Below are positions 46,501 to 54,195 of a DNA stretch of 64,000 nt, piece after piece; the first letter of the stretch is position 1; each line of letters starts with the position of its first letter. The position numbers and the translations under genes are program-made. The notes beneath the pieces were generated by a model. The model searched no databases. It had not been told where the DNA came from and saw only the letters and a program-made list of their open reading frames with translations. This stretch comes from Alistipes onderdonkii (GTDB lineage: Bacteria; Bacteroidota; Bacteroidia; Bacteroidales; Rikenellaceae): NCBI RefSeq assembly GCF_025145285.1, contig NZ_CP102251.1, forward strand, positions 1,426,001-1,490,000, in the 5' to 3' direction.

Positions 46501-46950
46501 GGCGCCGACCAGGGGCATGCCCTTATCGTCCTTTATGACTCCGGTAACGCCGCCCTGGGCGCTGTGGGGGGGGGAATTTTTAGCTTTCTTCGAGAGTACG
46601 ATGTGCTTGTCCCGAAGGGTATAAGCGATGTCGGAACCCGCGAAGAGCTTGTCCAACACGGCCTGCAGCGGTTCGTCGTGCGCCGAGAGGCTCACTTTGC
46701 GGTCGGTGTCGATGTCCGACGTATTGTAGACGAACGAACAGCCCGTCTGCTGCTGGATAGCCTGGAAAACCGTGATGACCGTCGCGTCCCGGGCATCGAG
46801 GCTCACACGCGAGAGGGCTTGCTGCGTCTGTGCCGCGGCAGAGGTGGCGCCGAAGCATCCCAGGAGCAGCATCGGGATAACGAACAGACAACGGAAACAT
46901 GCCGTGACAACATGCCCTCCCCTGCCTGTCGCAAGGTTAGTTTTTTTCAT
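43588..46950 (-). CDS. SusC-family TonB-dependent transporter with N-terminal STN signalling domain
   Basis: A 1120-residue outer-membrane transporter. After the signal peptide (about residues 1-40) comes an STN domain (about 48-120, VSLDARDATVITVFQAIQQQ), the part that contacts FecR-type anti-sigma factors. A carboxypeptidase-regulatory-like domain follows (about 130-215, GVTGVIKDDKGMPLVGATV), then the plug (SGKVAGLQI, YVIDGIPMP) and the barrel. The STN domain, with the anti-sigma and sigma genes directly upstream, indicates substrate-triggered autoregulation. A C9 tract in codons 126-129 lies in the linker after STN. Confidence 0.95.
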   Translation of the reverse strand: MKKTNLATGRGGHVVTACFRCLFVIPMLLLGCFGATSAAAQTQQALSRVSLDARDATVITVFQAIQQQTGCSFVYNTSDIDTDRKVSLSAHDEPLQAVLDKLFAGSDIAYTLRDKHIVLSKKAKNSPPHSAQGGVTGVIKDDKGMPLVGATVLIKGTTTGAAADVDGNFSLPQAKPGDTLEISLIGYTKQELPVSGSAPLSVVMHEDNEVLDAVVVTALGIKRSEKALTYNVQEVAGDIVNTVKDANFMNSLSGKVAGLQINASASGVGGSTRVVMRGVKSISGNNNALYVIDGIPMPDLRSSQTEGTYETPDGGDFEGISNLNPEDIESMTVLSGATAAALYGSQGANGVIVITTKKGEEGRVRVNYANNTTFSSPFVMPQFQNTYGTEATAPSMSWGTKLSTPTSYDPSDFFQTGFEETNAISVSGGTRVNQSYFSAASLNSRGIIPNNVYNRYNFTFRNTTQLIKDKLTLDLGASYMRQYKRNPLVQGLYHNPLIPIYLFPRGDDISKYEVYERYDATAGYMKQFWPLEFITGVENPWWITNRELFENTAHRYTFNATLKWDIADWITLTGRVRTDNMVMNYTRKIYASSDKLFASEYGNYQNNKIHHNNLYADALLSINKSFFDDKFSLSFNLGASILDDKNDGEGFEGHLATIANKFSVYNVDMSHSQTKPYADRYHDQTQAIYATAQLGYNGMVYLDVTARNEWASQLAFTPHMNIFYPSVGLSAVISSMADLSKAGISFLKVRGSYAEVGNAPQRFITGVNTPLLTGGIVSSDSYAPAVNLTPERTKSFEAGLNAKFLGNRIWMDFTYYNTNTYNQLFSYDAPPSTGYKRAYVNAGKVNNWGIEAVLGYKNKWRDFSWSTNVNFSMNRNKIKELVPEGTRDVAGNLITIDEVNMDYGGYRMKIKEGGSIGDFYVTGLKTDDQGRIYVDPNTNTVTTDPNTWLYGGNTEARFRLGWNNRFSYKGVNLGVLFDARIGGQGVSATQALMDRWGASQDSADARENGGVWISEDQKIPDARVFYANNGNGLSMLSHYVYSMTNVRLRELTLGYDLPSRWFNDKVGMTVSLVGRNLWMIYNKAPFDPEITASTGTYYQGLDYFMQPSSRTIGFSVRLQF
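46566..46574 (-). repeat. C9 homopolymer within susC codons 126-129
   Basis: Nine consecutive C bases on the coding (minus) strand encode part of Ser-Pro-Pro-His in the linker between the STN domain and the next beta domain. Slippage by one base would abolish the plug and barrel. It parallels the G9 tract of the first susC. Confidence 0.85.
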
Positions 46951-47074
46951 GGATCAGATTTTAGGTTAGTTGTAATGGTTAGGTGTCGAAACAGGCCGCC
47001 ACAGAGTGCGGCATCCGGGGGAAAGGACATTAATTTTCCATAGGCGGATCGAAAGATTTTAAGTTCGTATTCGG

Positions 47075-48076
47075 TTATCGTTCAGGGTTTGCGTAGAGTT
47101 CGATGTCGTTGCCGACGATCCTGTAATTGAATTTATAGGTCAGCTGCAATACGGACATGATGTGGTAGATGCCGTCCTCGACGCGGAAATTGCCCGAGAA
47201 GCGCATGTCGCGGAGCCGGTTGTCCATGAAGCGGATGTCGACGTTGTAGTAGCGCTTGAGCTCGGCGACGATCTCCCCGAAGGTATCGTGCTCGAAGCAG
47301 AAGCGGCCGTCGATCCAGTTGATCGAGCGTTCGGCCGAGGGGCAGTCGGTCAGGCGCATGGCGTGCGTCCGGGTGTCGAAAACCAGCTGCTGCGCAGGGT
47401 GCAGGCGCACCGAGGCCTGCTCGCGTCCCGAAGCATAGGCCTTGACGGCGCCTTCGAGCAGGACGGTGGTGACACGGTGCTCGTTGTCGTCGTTGCGGAT
47501 GTTGAAACGTGTGCCGAGGACTTCGATGTCCAGGCCGTTGGTCGACACGACGAACGGCGCCCGGCGGTCGTGCTCGACCTCGAAATAGGCTTCACCCTCC
47601 ATCTTCACGCGGCGCTGGCGCGAAAAGAAAGGGGCAACGTACTCCACGCTGCTCGATGAGTTGAGCCACACCTTCGTCCCGTCGGGCAACACCACCTGCG
47701 ACCGCTCGCCCAGCTGGGTGACGACGGTCACGGGCTGCGCCAGGCGCTTGGAAAGCGACACGGTCGTGAACCCGCCGGCCAGGAGCACCGCGGCGATCAC
47801 GGCCGCAGCGGCAATACGCACCGCGACACGGCGCAGGGGGATACGGCGTCCGGCGTGCATGCGGCGCTTGAACTGCCGGAGCGAACGCTCGACGTCGATA
47901 CCGGCCGCGTCGTTGATACGGTCGCTGACATATAATATATAATAGACCTGGCCGAGCATCCTGCGGTTTGCAGCCGAGCGGTCGTACCACGCCTCTACGG
48001 CCGCCGCCTGCGCTGCGTCCAGCTCGCCTTTGAGGAAGGCTACCAATACCTCTTCGTCGATTTCGAAATTTGCCAT
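47075..48076 (-). CDS. FecR-family anti-sigma factor
   Basis: A 333-residue inner-membrane regulator. A cytoplasmic sigma-binding N-terminus (about residues 1-80) precedes one membrane helix (about 86-105). The periplasmic FecR domain (about 115-215, VLPDGTKVWLNSSSSVEY and VLGTRFNI) and a C-terminal DUF4974 domain (about 260-330) follow. It should hold the upstream ECF sigma factor inactive until the STN domain of SusC signals ligand binding. It lies 82 bases after the sigma gene and 124 before susC. Confidence 0.95.
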   Translation of the reverse strand: MANFEIDEEVLVAFLKGELDAAQAAAVEAWYDRSAANRRMLGQVYYILYVSDRINDAAGIDVERSLRQFKRRMHAGRRIPLRRVAVRIAAAAVIAAVLLAGGFTTVSLSKRLAQPVTVVTQLGERSQVVLPDGTKVWLNSSSSVEYVAPFFSRQRRVKMEGEAYFEVEHDRRAPFVVSTNGLDIEVLGTRFNIRNDDNEHRVTTVLLEGAVKAYASGREQASVRLHPAQQLVFDTRTHAMRLTDCPSAERSINWIDGRFCFEHDTFGEIVAELKRYYNVDIRFMDNRLRDMRFSGNFRVEDGIYHIMSVLQLTYKFNYRIVGNDIELYANPER

Positions 48077-48158
48077 GCTGTTTGCTTGTCTATAAAGTAA
48101 TACAATCCGTCAGCAAAGGATGCTAACGGAAAGGCGAAAAAAAATTCAGATTTCCTTA

Positions 48159-48755
48159 TCAGGAGAGGTCAGGGCACAGCAACAGCACGAGCAGCGGCCA
48201 GTAATCGCTGAGTTCCTCGCGCAGCAGGCGCACGGTCTGCCCGATACGGTAATTGACCGTCTGCGGGGAAACGTTGAGGCGGGCGGCTATTTCTTTGTGG
48301 GTCATACCTTCCAGGCGGTGCATACGGAAGGTCTGCTGGAATTCAGGAGGCATTTTGCGCAGAGCTTCGGCCAGCCGCTGCACCAGTTCGCCCTCGAGGT
48401 AGAAATCGGGGTCGTCGAACGTCTCTTCGTAGTGTTCGGCCAGCTGGCGGATGATGCGGTTCTTGAGCGTGTCGCGCGAGGCGCTGTTAAGCGACTTGTT
48501 CTTTACGATGGTGAACAGCAGCGATTTGAGCGGCATCTCGGGAATCAGCGAGGTGCGGTTTTCCCACACCCACATCAGGGTGTCCTGGACGAGTTCCTCG
48601 GCGCGTACCGGCGGCACGAAGCGCGTGGCGTAGGTGCAGAGCGGTTTGTAATAGCGGCGGAAAAGCGCATCGAAACATTTTTCATCCCCGGCACGGAGCA
48701 ATCCGACAACCGTGCGGTTGTCCTGTATGTCGATCGTATGCGCGTTATCTGCCAT
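48159..48755 (-). CDS. ECF-type RNA polymerase sigma factor
   Basis: A 198-residue sigma-70 family protein of the Bacteroidetes group that pairs with FecR anti-sigma factors. Region 2 (about residues 25-90, FDALFRRYYKPLCTYATRF and ELVQDTLMWVWENR) binds the -10 region and core enzyme. Region 4 (about 130-180, GMTHKEIAARLNVSPQTVNYRI) is the helix-turn-helix for the -35 region. It is transcribed from a consensus housekeeping promoter 50 bases upstream and should activate the glycan locus downstream. Confidence 0.95.
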   Translation of the reverse strand: MADNAHTIDIQDNRTVVGLLRAGDEKCFDALFRRYYKPLCTYATRFVPPVRAEELVQDTLMWVWENRTSLIPEMPLKSLLFTIVKNKSLNSASRDTLKNRIIRQLAEHYEETFDDPDFYLEGELVQRLAEALRKMPPEFQQTFRMHRLEGMTHKEIAARLNVSPQTVNYRIGQTVRLLREELSDYWPLLVLLLCPDLS

Positions 48756-48808
48756 CGGCCGGTATATTCTTCTGTCCCGCCGCCCCGAAGAACGGCGGAG
48801 GGACTGAG

Positions 48809-48839
48809 CAAAAATACAACTTTATCCAATATTTGCAAA
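48809..48839 (-). promoter_or_regulatory. Consensus promoter of the ECF sigma gene
   Basis: On the minus strand: TTTG (48836-48839), a 19-base spacer and TATTTTTG (48809-48816), a full match to the Bacteroidetes consensus. The leader is about 48 bases. Confidence 0.88.
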
Positions 48840-49132
48840 AAAGATTCCGTACGGGGCATACGGTGCGTCCGGACGGAGTATGCCGAAAGGGAACGGGGGG
48901 GGGAAACGGCGCAGGCAGCGCCGTATCCGGCGACAGGGAAAAGGCGGAGGCCGGGACGGCGGCGATACGCCGCCTTCACGGGGAAGCCCCCTGCCGCCCG
49001 GCGGGAATGCGTCACGGCACAGGCCGGGAGCCCGGGCACGGCATGGACGCGGATACCATGGCGGCAAGCCGGGATATTCCCGGCCTATGCCCGGAAATCG
49101 CGCCCCCGGAGCGGGAATCCGCCGAATTTTAT
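48840..49132. other. Purine-rich intergenic region between the sigma gene and rnpB
   Basis: About 290 non-coding bases between divergent transcripts. The plus strand is G-rich with a G9 run at 48895-48903 and GGGAAAAGGCGGAGG-like words. I see no gene in it. Confidence 0.55.
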
Positions 49133-49140
49133 TACCTTTG
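49133..49140 (+). promoter_or_regulatory. -7 box (TACCTTTG) of rnpB
   Basis: A perfect TAnnTTTG box five bases before the first paired base of the RNase P RNA, exactly where the mature 5' end would be expected if transcription begins there. Confidence 0.8.
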
Positions 49141-49144
49141 CGGG

Positions 49145-49512
49145 GCAGGCCCGCCCTGTCGCTGCCGGCCGAGGCCGGGAGAGGAAAGTCCGGGCAACAC
49201 AGAGCACCGCGCAAGCTAACGACTTGATATCCGTGAGGGTATAGGAGCGTAACAGAGAACGACCGCCCGCAGGGGATTTTCGTAATCCCGGCGGGTAAGG
49301 GTGAAAAGGCGGGGTAAGAGCCCACCGCGGGGGCAGCGATGCCGCCCGGCAGTACGTCTCGCGGGTTGCAAGACCGTGTATACCGGCAATTAAGGGTTGC
49401 TCGCCCGATGCCGGGGGGTAGGTTGCTTGAGACGGCAGGAGACTGCCGCCCTAGATAAATGACAGGGGCCCGGGGTTCGCCCCGGGAACAGAACCCGGCT
49501 TACAGGGCCTGC
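49145..49512 (+). ncRNA. rnpB: RNase P RNA
   Basis: The catalytic RNA that trims tRNA 5' ends. The conserved core is evident: GAGGAAAGTCCGGGC near the 5' end (49171 onward), the ACAGAGAACGACCGCC-like and GTGAAAAGGCGGGGTAAGAG blocks in the middle, and the 3' ATAAATGACAGGGG plus ACAGAACCCGGCTTA block. The terminal helix P1 pairs GCAGGCCC (49145-49152) with GGGCCTGC (49505-49512), which sets both ends. It has its own promoter box and terminator. It appears to be type A, as expected for Bacteroidetes. Confidence 0.95.
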
Positions 49513-49518
49513 ACGTAC

Positions 49519-49552
49519 GGGGATGCCGCTTTCCAGCGGCATCCCCTTTTTT
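49519..49552 (+). terminator. Terminator of rnpB
   Basis: A perfect 12-base stem, GGGGATGCCGCT (49519-49530) with AGCGGCATCCCC (49535-49546), TTCC loop, then six T bases (49547-49552). Confidence 0.96.
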
Positions 49553-49587
49553 CGGGCCGCTACCGCAACGGGACGGACGGCGGGGAG

Positions 49588-49880
49588 CGGGAGGAGCATC
49601 CGGGGGAGGCGGAGAAAGCCCGGAAAGGAAAAAACGCAAAAGGACGGGCGTCCCATGCGGCAAACGGACAACCCCATGCGGCGGACAGAGGGAGCCGGGA
49701 GGAGCATCCGGGGGAGGTGGAGAAAGCCCGGAAAGGAAAAAACGCAAAAGGACGGGTGTCCCATGCGGCAAACGGACAACCCCATGCGGCGGACAGAGGG
49801 AGCCGGGAGGAGCATCCGGGGAAGGCGAAGAAAACCCGGAAAGGGAAAAAACGCAAAAGGACGGGCGTCCCATGCGGCAG
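49588..49880. repeat. 108-bp tandem repeat, about 2.7 copies
   Basis: The word CGGGAGGAGCATCCGGGG recurs at 49588, 49696 and 49804, an exact 108-base period with high identity. It contains the sub-words CATGCGGC and GGAAAAAACGCAAAAGGACGG. It fills the gap between the rnpB terminator and the MFS gene. Because 108 is a multiple of three it stays open in frame with that gene, but nothing indicates it is translated. Confidence 0.92.
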
Positions 49881-49920
49881 GCATCGGCAGAGTGGCATTT
49901 TTTTGACGTATCGCCCGCCG

Positions 49921-51387
49921 ATGGCGACCCTCGGCGAACATATCCGGCAAAGCACCGCCTACAAATGGTGGATCCTGGGCATGATCATGCTCGGGACGTT
50001 CATGGCCGTGCTGGACGTGACGGTGGTCAACGTCGGGCTGCCGGCCATCATGTCGGCTTTCGGCATCGGCATCTCGACGGCCGAATGGGTCATCACCGCC
50101 TACATGATCACCATGACCGTCATGCTCCCTTCGGCGGGATGGTTCGCCGACCGCTTCGGGAACAAACGCATCTATATCCTGGGGCTGGCACTCTTCACGC
50201 TCGGGTCGTGGCTCTGCGGCAAAGCCCCGGGCGACCTGTTCCTGATCTGGGCACGCGCCCTGCAAGGCGTCGGCAGCGGTATCATACAGTCGCTGGGACT
50301 GGCGATCGTGACCCGCGAATTCCGCCCCGAGGAGCGCGGCCTGGCGCTCGGCCTGTGGGCAATGGCGGCGGCCGCCTCGATCTCGTTCGGTCCCCTGCTG
50401 GGCGGCTATCTGGTCGATGCGTACAGCTGGCACAGGATTTTCGACGTGAACGTCCCCGTGGGAGTGCTCGCCATCCTGCTCTCGGCCTTTATCCAGAAAG
50501 AATGGAAAAGCCCGGCGCGGCACCCGTTCGACTGGCGGGGATTCGTGGCCATCGCGCTCTTCATGCCGCTGGCGATCTTTGCGCTGGCGCGGGGCAACTC
50601 GCCGACCAACCACGACGGCTGGGCGTCGCCCACGGTGATCGGCTGCTTCGCCGTGGCAGCCGTCGCGCTCGCCTACTTCGTCCGCACGGAGCTGCGCAGC
50701 CCGGCGCCGCTGCTGCAGCTGCGCCTGCTCGGGGAACGCAACTTCGGGGTTTCGATGGCCGTGCTGACGCTCTTCTCGATCGGCATGCTGGGCGGCACCT
50801 ACCTGCTGCCGCTCTACATGCAGCGCGGGCTGGGCTACACGGCGCTGATGGCCGGGAGCGTATTCCTGCCCGTGGGGCTCATACAAGGGGTGCTGTCGGC
50901 CGTATCGGGTTACCTCACGCGCTACGTCAAGCCCCTGCTGCTCACGGCGGCGGGCATCCTGCTGCTGGCGCTGAGCTTCTGGCTGGCCAGCCGTTTCTCG
51001 CTCCACACCTCCCACCGGCATATCCTCTTCGTGCTCTATATCCGCGGGCTGGGCATGGGGCTCACGTTCGCCCCGCTGAACTTCTTTTCGCTGCGGAACC
51101 TCACGCAGCACGACATGGCCGCAGCGGCGGGTATCTCGAACAGCATCAAACAGCTCGCAGGCAGCATCGGCATCGCCATCCTGACAGCCGTTTACTCGGC
51201 CCGGACGGCCTTCCATGCGGCGCACGAAACAGTATCGGCTTCCCAAACCTATGTCGAGGGGGTGACCGACGCGCTGGGCGTGGTGACATGGCTGACCCTC
51301 GCAGCGGGGTTGCCGCTGCTGTGGGTATTCCGCAAAAAACGGAAGAAAACACCGGCAGGGAATCAGAGGGAGGCAGGGGAAAGTTAA
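49921..51387 (+). CDS. MFS drug-export protein, DHA2 (EmrB/QacA-like) family
   Basis: A 488-residue inner-membrane proton-driven exporter with about 14 hydrophobic helices. The start at 49921 (MATLGEHIRQSTAYKWW) places the first helix where the family has it; the open frame further upstream only covers tandem repeats. Motif A is seen as GWFADRFGNKRIY (about residues 75-87), the DHA2 motif LDVTVVNVGLP lies in helix 1, and LGLWAMAAAASISFGPLLGG is the antiporter motif C. The substrate is unknown. It converges with the radical SAM gene. Confidence 0.92.
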   Translation: MATLGEHIRQSTAYKWWILGMIMLGTFMAVLDVTVVNVGLPAIMSAFGIGISTAEWVITAYMITMTVMLPSAGWFADRFGNKRIYILGLALFTLGSWLCGKAPGDLFLIWARALQGVGSGIIQSLGLAIVTREFRPEERGLALGLWAMAAAASISFGPLLGGYLVDAYSWHRIFDVNVPVGVLAILLSAFIQKEWKSPARHPFDWRGFVAIALFMPLAIFALARGNSPTNHDGWASPTVIGCFAVAAVALAYFVRTELRSPAPLLQLRLLGERNFGVSMAVLTLFSIGMLGGTYLLPLYMQRGLGYTALMAGSVFLPVGLIQGVLSAVSGYLTRYVKPLLLTAAGILLLALSFWLASRFSLHTSHRHILFVLYIRGLGMGLTFAPLNFFSLRNLTQHDMAAAAGISNSIKQLAGSIGIAILTAVYSARTAFHAAHETVSASQTYVEGVTDALGVVTWLTLAAGLPLLWVFRKKRKKTPAGNQREAGES

Positions 51388-51445
51388 ACCGGAGCGGGAA
51401 AGGCCGGACCGGTGTGCGCCGGGCCACCGGATCGGCAACGGACGG

Positions 51446-52708
51446 CTACATCAGCCCCATGCGCCTGCGGGCGAAAGGCATGACCCAGGCCGGGGATTGT
51501 TGCCGCGCGAGCAGGTCGCGCATGTATTCCATGTAGGGTTCGACGTGGCGGAAATAATGCATCAGCCCCTCGCAGAGCGAATTTTTGGGGCTGCCGTCGG
51601 CCCCGCGGGCGAAACGGTGCTTGGGACATTCGCCCCGGCAGGCGAAATAGTAGTTGCAGCGCAGGCACCCGGCGGGCAGCGTGTTGCGTTTGTCCAGCCC
51701 GAATTCGCGGCGTTTCCGCGAGCGGTAAAGCTCGGCAAGGGGCGTCTCGCGGATATTGCCCAGCCTGTACTCGGGGTAGACGAAATGGTCGCAGGAGTAG
51801 ACGTCGCCGTTGTGCTCGACGACCAGCGCGTCGCCGCACGTCTCGCCCATCGAGCAGACGCCCGGCTGCACACCGCACCACTGCGCCAGCGAGGCGTCGA
51901 ACAACTGCACGAAACAGCGCCCCACGTCGCTTACGACCCACTCATCGAAAACATCGCACAGGAAATGCCCGTAGCCTTCGGCCGAGACCGACCAGCCGGC
52001 CAGCCGCGCCCCTTCGTGTCCGGGCGGGACGATCAGCGGACGGTGGTGTCCCGGTTTGTCGACGACGTGTTCGACGGCGGGCAGGAACTGCATGAAGCGG
52101 CTGTGCACCTCGTCGCGGAAGAAGCGGTAGATCTCCCCGCCGCGCCCCTCGCAGCACCGGTTCACGACGCTCAGCGTATTGAATTCCACGCCGCTGCGCC
52201 CGAACATCCCGACCGTCCGCATCACGCGCTCGAAGGTCGGTTTGCCGCCCCTGGTCAGGCGGAAGGCGTCGTGGATATCCCCGGGCCCGTCGAGCGAGAG
52301 GCCGACCAGGAAATTGTTGGCGGCGAAGAGGTCGCACCACGCCTCGTCGACCAGCGTACCGTTGGTCTGCAACGTGTTCTCAATCCGTTTGCCGTCGGCG
52401 TACCTGCGCTGCAGCTCCATCGCCCGGCGGTAGAAATCCAGCCCCAGCAGCAACGGCTCGCCGCCGTGCCAGCAGAACTGCACGGTGTCGACCTCGTTGG
52501 CCCGGATGTACTGTTTTATGCAGAGCTCCAGCAGCTGGTCGTCCATCACGGCCTGGCGGCCGCCGTACTGCACCGCCTTGTCGAGGTAGTAGCAGTAGTG
52601 GCAGTCGAGGTTGCAGGCCGAGCCCGCCGGTTTGAGCATGATCGAGAAGGCCGCGGGGGCGACCTGCTTCTCCGCATCGCGGAACGTGAATATCTGCTTC
52701 TGTTTCAT
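51446..52708 (-). CDS. Radical SAM/SPASM enzyme, anaerobic sulfatase-maturase type
   Basis: A 420-residue enzyme expected to convert an active-site Cys or Ser of sulfatases to formylglycine. The start at 52708 (MKQKQIFTF) leads to the radical cluster motif Cys32-x3-Cys36-x2-Cys39 (CNLDCHYC). The SPASM region near the C-terminus (about residues 260-350) has multiple cysteines for two further 4Fe-4S clusters (CSMGETCGDALVV, YSCDHF, CLRCNYYFACRGECPKH). The WHGGEPLL motif fits the family. No sulfatase gene lies in the window, so its clients are elsewhere or it acts on another peptide. Confidence 0.9.
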   Translation of the reverse strand: MKQKQIFTFRDAEKQVAPAAFSIMLKPAGSACNLDCHYCYYLDKAVQYGGRQAVMDDQLLELCIKQYIRANEVDTVQFCWHGGEPLLLGLDFYRRAMELQRRYADGKRIENTLQTNGTLVDEAWCDLFAANNFLVGLSLDGPGDIHDAFRLTRGGKPTFERVMRTVGMFGRSGVEFNTLSVVNRCCEGRGGEIYRFFRDEVHSRFMQFLPAVEHVVDKPGHHRPLIVPPGHEGARLAGWSVSAEGYGHFLCDVFDEWVVSDVGRCFVQLFDASLAQWCGVQPGVCSMGETCGDALVVEHNGDVYSCDHFVYPEYRLGNIRETPLAELYRSRKRREFGLDKRNTLPAGCLRCNYYFACRGECPKHRFARGADGSPKNSLCEGLMHYFRHVEPYMEYMRDLLARQQSPAWVMPFARRRMGLM

Positions 52709-52842
52709 GGAGCGGGCTGATGTCCCTGGCAAAAATAGCAAAATCCCGCCAATATACGCCGCAAATGTCCGAAAGCGTGCCGAAACCGTACGGGCTCCGG
52801 CAAAAAACCAGGCCGCAGCGCACGTTTTTCGCCGGAATCGTT

Positions 52843-52850
52843 TATCTTTA
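52843..52850 (+). promoter_or_regulatory. Near-consensus -7 box (TATCTTTA) of the epimerase gene
   Basis: One mismatch from TAnnTTTG, 33 bases before the ATG at 52884. A T-rich stretch (52825-52829) lies close to the -33 distance but is not a good match. Confidence 0.4.
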
Positions 52851-52883
52851 CGTGCTGAAAAAACTTAAAAAAACCCGAAACCG

Positions 52884-54008
52884 ATGAAAAAATCGCTTAT
52901 CCTACTCGGCATGTCGCTGCTGGCTGCGTGCGGCGTGCAGAAAACGGAACTCCCGCTGCTGCCCGAAGAGGCATTCCAGACCACCGTCGACGGCAAACCC
53001 GTCGCACTCTACACGCTCCATGCGGGCGACATCACCATGCAGGTCACCAACTACGGCGCCCGCGTCGTATCGCTCTGGACGCCCGACCGCGAAGGCCGCT
53101 ACGAGGACATCGTACTGGGCTACGAAAACATCGGCCGCTACATAGACAACACGGGCGAACGGTTCCTCGGCGCCGTGGTAGGCCCCTACGCCAACCGCAT
53201 CGCAAAGGGGCGCTTCACGCTCGACGGCGCAGAGTACACCCTTCCCCTGAACAACAACGGGCAGACGCTGCACGGCGGGCTGAAAGGCGTCGACCGGGTG
53301 GTATGGGACGTAGTGTCGGCCACGGACGACAAACTGGTGCTGCATTACCTCCATCCCGACGGACAGGACGGGTTCCCGGGCAATCTGGATATCGAGATGA
53401 CCTACTCGCTCACCCCCGACAACGAATTCCGCGTGGACTACAAGGCCACGACCGACAAGCCCACCGTCGCGAACTTCTCGCACCACCCGTTCTTCAACCT
53501 CAAGGGCGAAGGCAACGGCACGGTGCTCGACAACGTGATGACGATCAATGCCAGCCACACCACCCCGGTGGACTCGGTGCTGATCCCCACGGGCCAGATC
53601 GCCCCGGTGGAGGGTACGCCGTTCGACTTCCGTGAGCCGCACGCCATCGGCGAGCGCATCGGAGCCGACAACCAGCAGCTGCGCAACGGCGGCGGCTACG
53701 ACCACAACTGGGTCATCGACCGCAAGACCCCAAGCGGCATCGAGCAGGCCGCCACGGTCTGGGAACCCGCCTCGGGACGTACCATCGAGGTGCTGAGCGA
53801 CCAGCCCGGGCTGCAGGTTTACAGCGGCAACTTCTTCGACGGCACGAGCATCGGCAAATACGGCAAACCGCAGCGCTACCGCGAGTCGCTGGCGCTCGAA
53901 ACGCAGAAATTCCCCGACAGCCCCAACCACGACAATTTCCCCTCGACGGTACTGCGCCCCGGGGAGACCTATACGCAGGTCTGCATCTACAAGTTCGGCG
54001 TGAAATAA
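52884..54008 (+). CDS. galM: Aldose 1-epimerase (mutarotase), lipoprotein
   Basis: A 374-residue enzyme that interconverts alpha and beta anomers of galactose or glucose. A lipoprotein signal (LLAAC, lipid Cys16) places it outside the cytoplasm. The fold signatures are complete: GPYANRIAKGRF (about residues 107-118), NFSHHPFFNL with a catalytic His (about 195-204), GGYDHNWVI (about 272-280), and the C-terminal ALETQKFPDSPNHDNFP carrying the catalytic Glu (about 336-352). It is a single-gene unit ending in a clear terminator. Its periplasmic location suits processing of imported oligosaccharides. Confidence 0.93.
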   Translation: MKKSLILLGMSLLAACGVQKTELPLLPEEAFQTTVDGKPVALYTLHAGDITMQVTNYGARVVSLWTPDREGRYEDIVLGYENIGRYIDNTGERFLGAVVGPYANRIAKGRFTLDGAEYTLPLNNNGQTLHGGLKGVDRVVWDVVSATDDKLVLHYLHPDGQDGFPGNLDIEMTYSLTPDNEFRVDYKATTDKPTVANFSHHPFFNLKGEGNGTVLDNVMTINASHTTPVDSVLIPTGQIAPVEGTPFDFREPHAIGERIGADNQQLRNGGGYDHNWVIDRKTPSGIEQAATVWEPASGRTIEVLSDQPGLQVYSGNFFDGTSIGKYGKPQRYRESLALETQKFPDSPNHDNFPSTVLRPGETYTQVCIYKFGVK

Positions 54009-54029
54009 CACGCAGGATATGCCTTGGCG

Positions 54030-54064
54030 GCGGAGGGCACCCGATGGTGCCCTCCGCTGTTTTT
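54030..54064 (+). terminator. Terminator of the epimerase gene
   Basis: A perfect 12-base stem, GCGGAGGGCACC (54030-54041) with GGTGCCCTCCGC (54046-54057), CGAT loop, then TGTTTTT. Confidence 0.93.
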
Positions 54065-54165
54065 CCGGGGCACGGATGCCGCCCGCAGCCTTAGGCGCCA
54101 GACCGCATCGCCCGACGATATAAACAAAAAAACAAACTTATAAATATTTATTGAGATAGTTTTTG

Positions 54166-54173
54166 TAATTTTG
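54166..54173 (+). promoter_or_regulatory. -7 box (TAATTTTG) of the aryl-polyene operon
   Basis: A perfect TAnnTTTG box in a locally AT-rich stretch, 22 bases before the ATG at 54196. No good -33 box lies at the standard spacing. It is the only clear promoter in front of the whole cluster. Confidence 0.7.
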
Positions 54174-54195
54174 GAGCCATAAACCGGCTCAAAAA

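Noticed and set aside
49459..49920. An N-terminal extension of the MFS protein through the 108-bp repeats
   Set aside because: It would begin inside rnpB and cross its terminator. The family N-terminus and first membrane helix fit the ATG at 49921.
49390..51438. A 682-codon minus-strand open frame over rnpB and the MFS gene
   Set aside because: It crosses a structural RNA, its terminator and a tandem repeat, and reads as low-complexity basic sequence.
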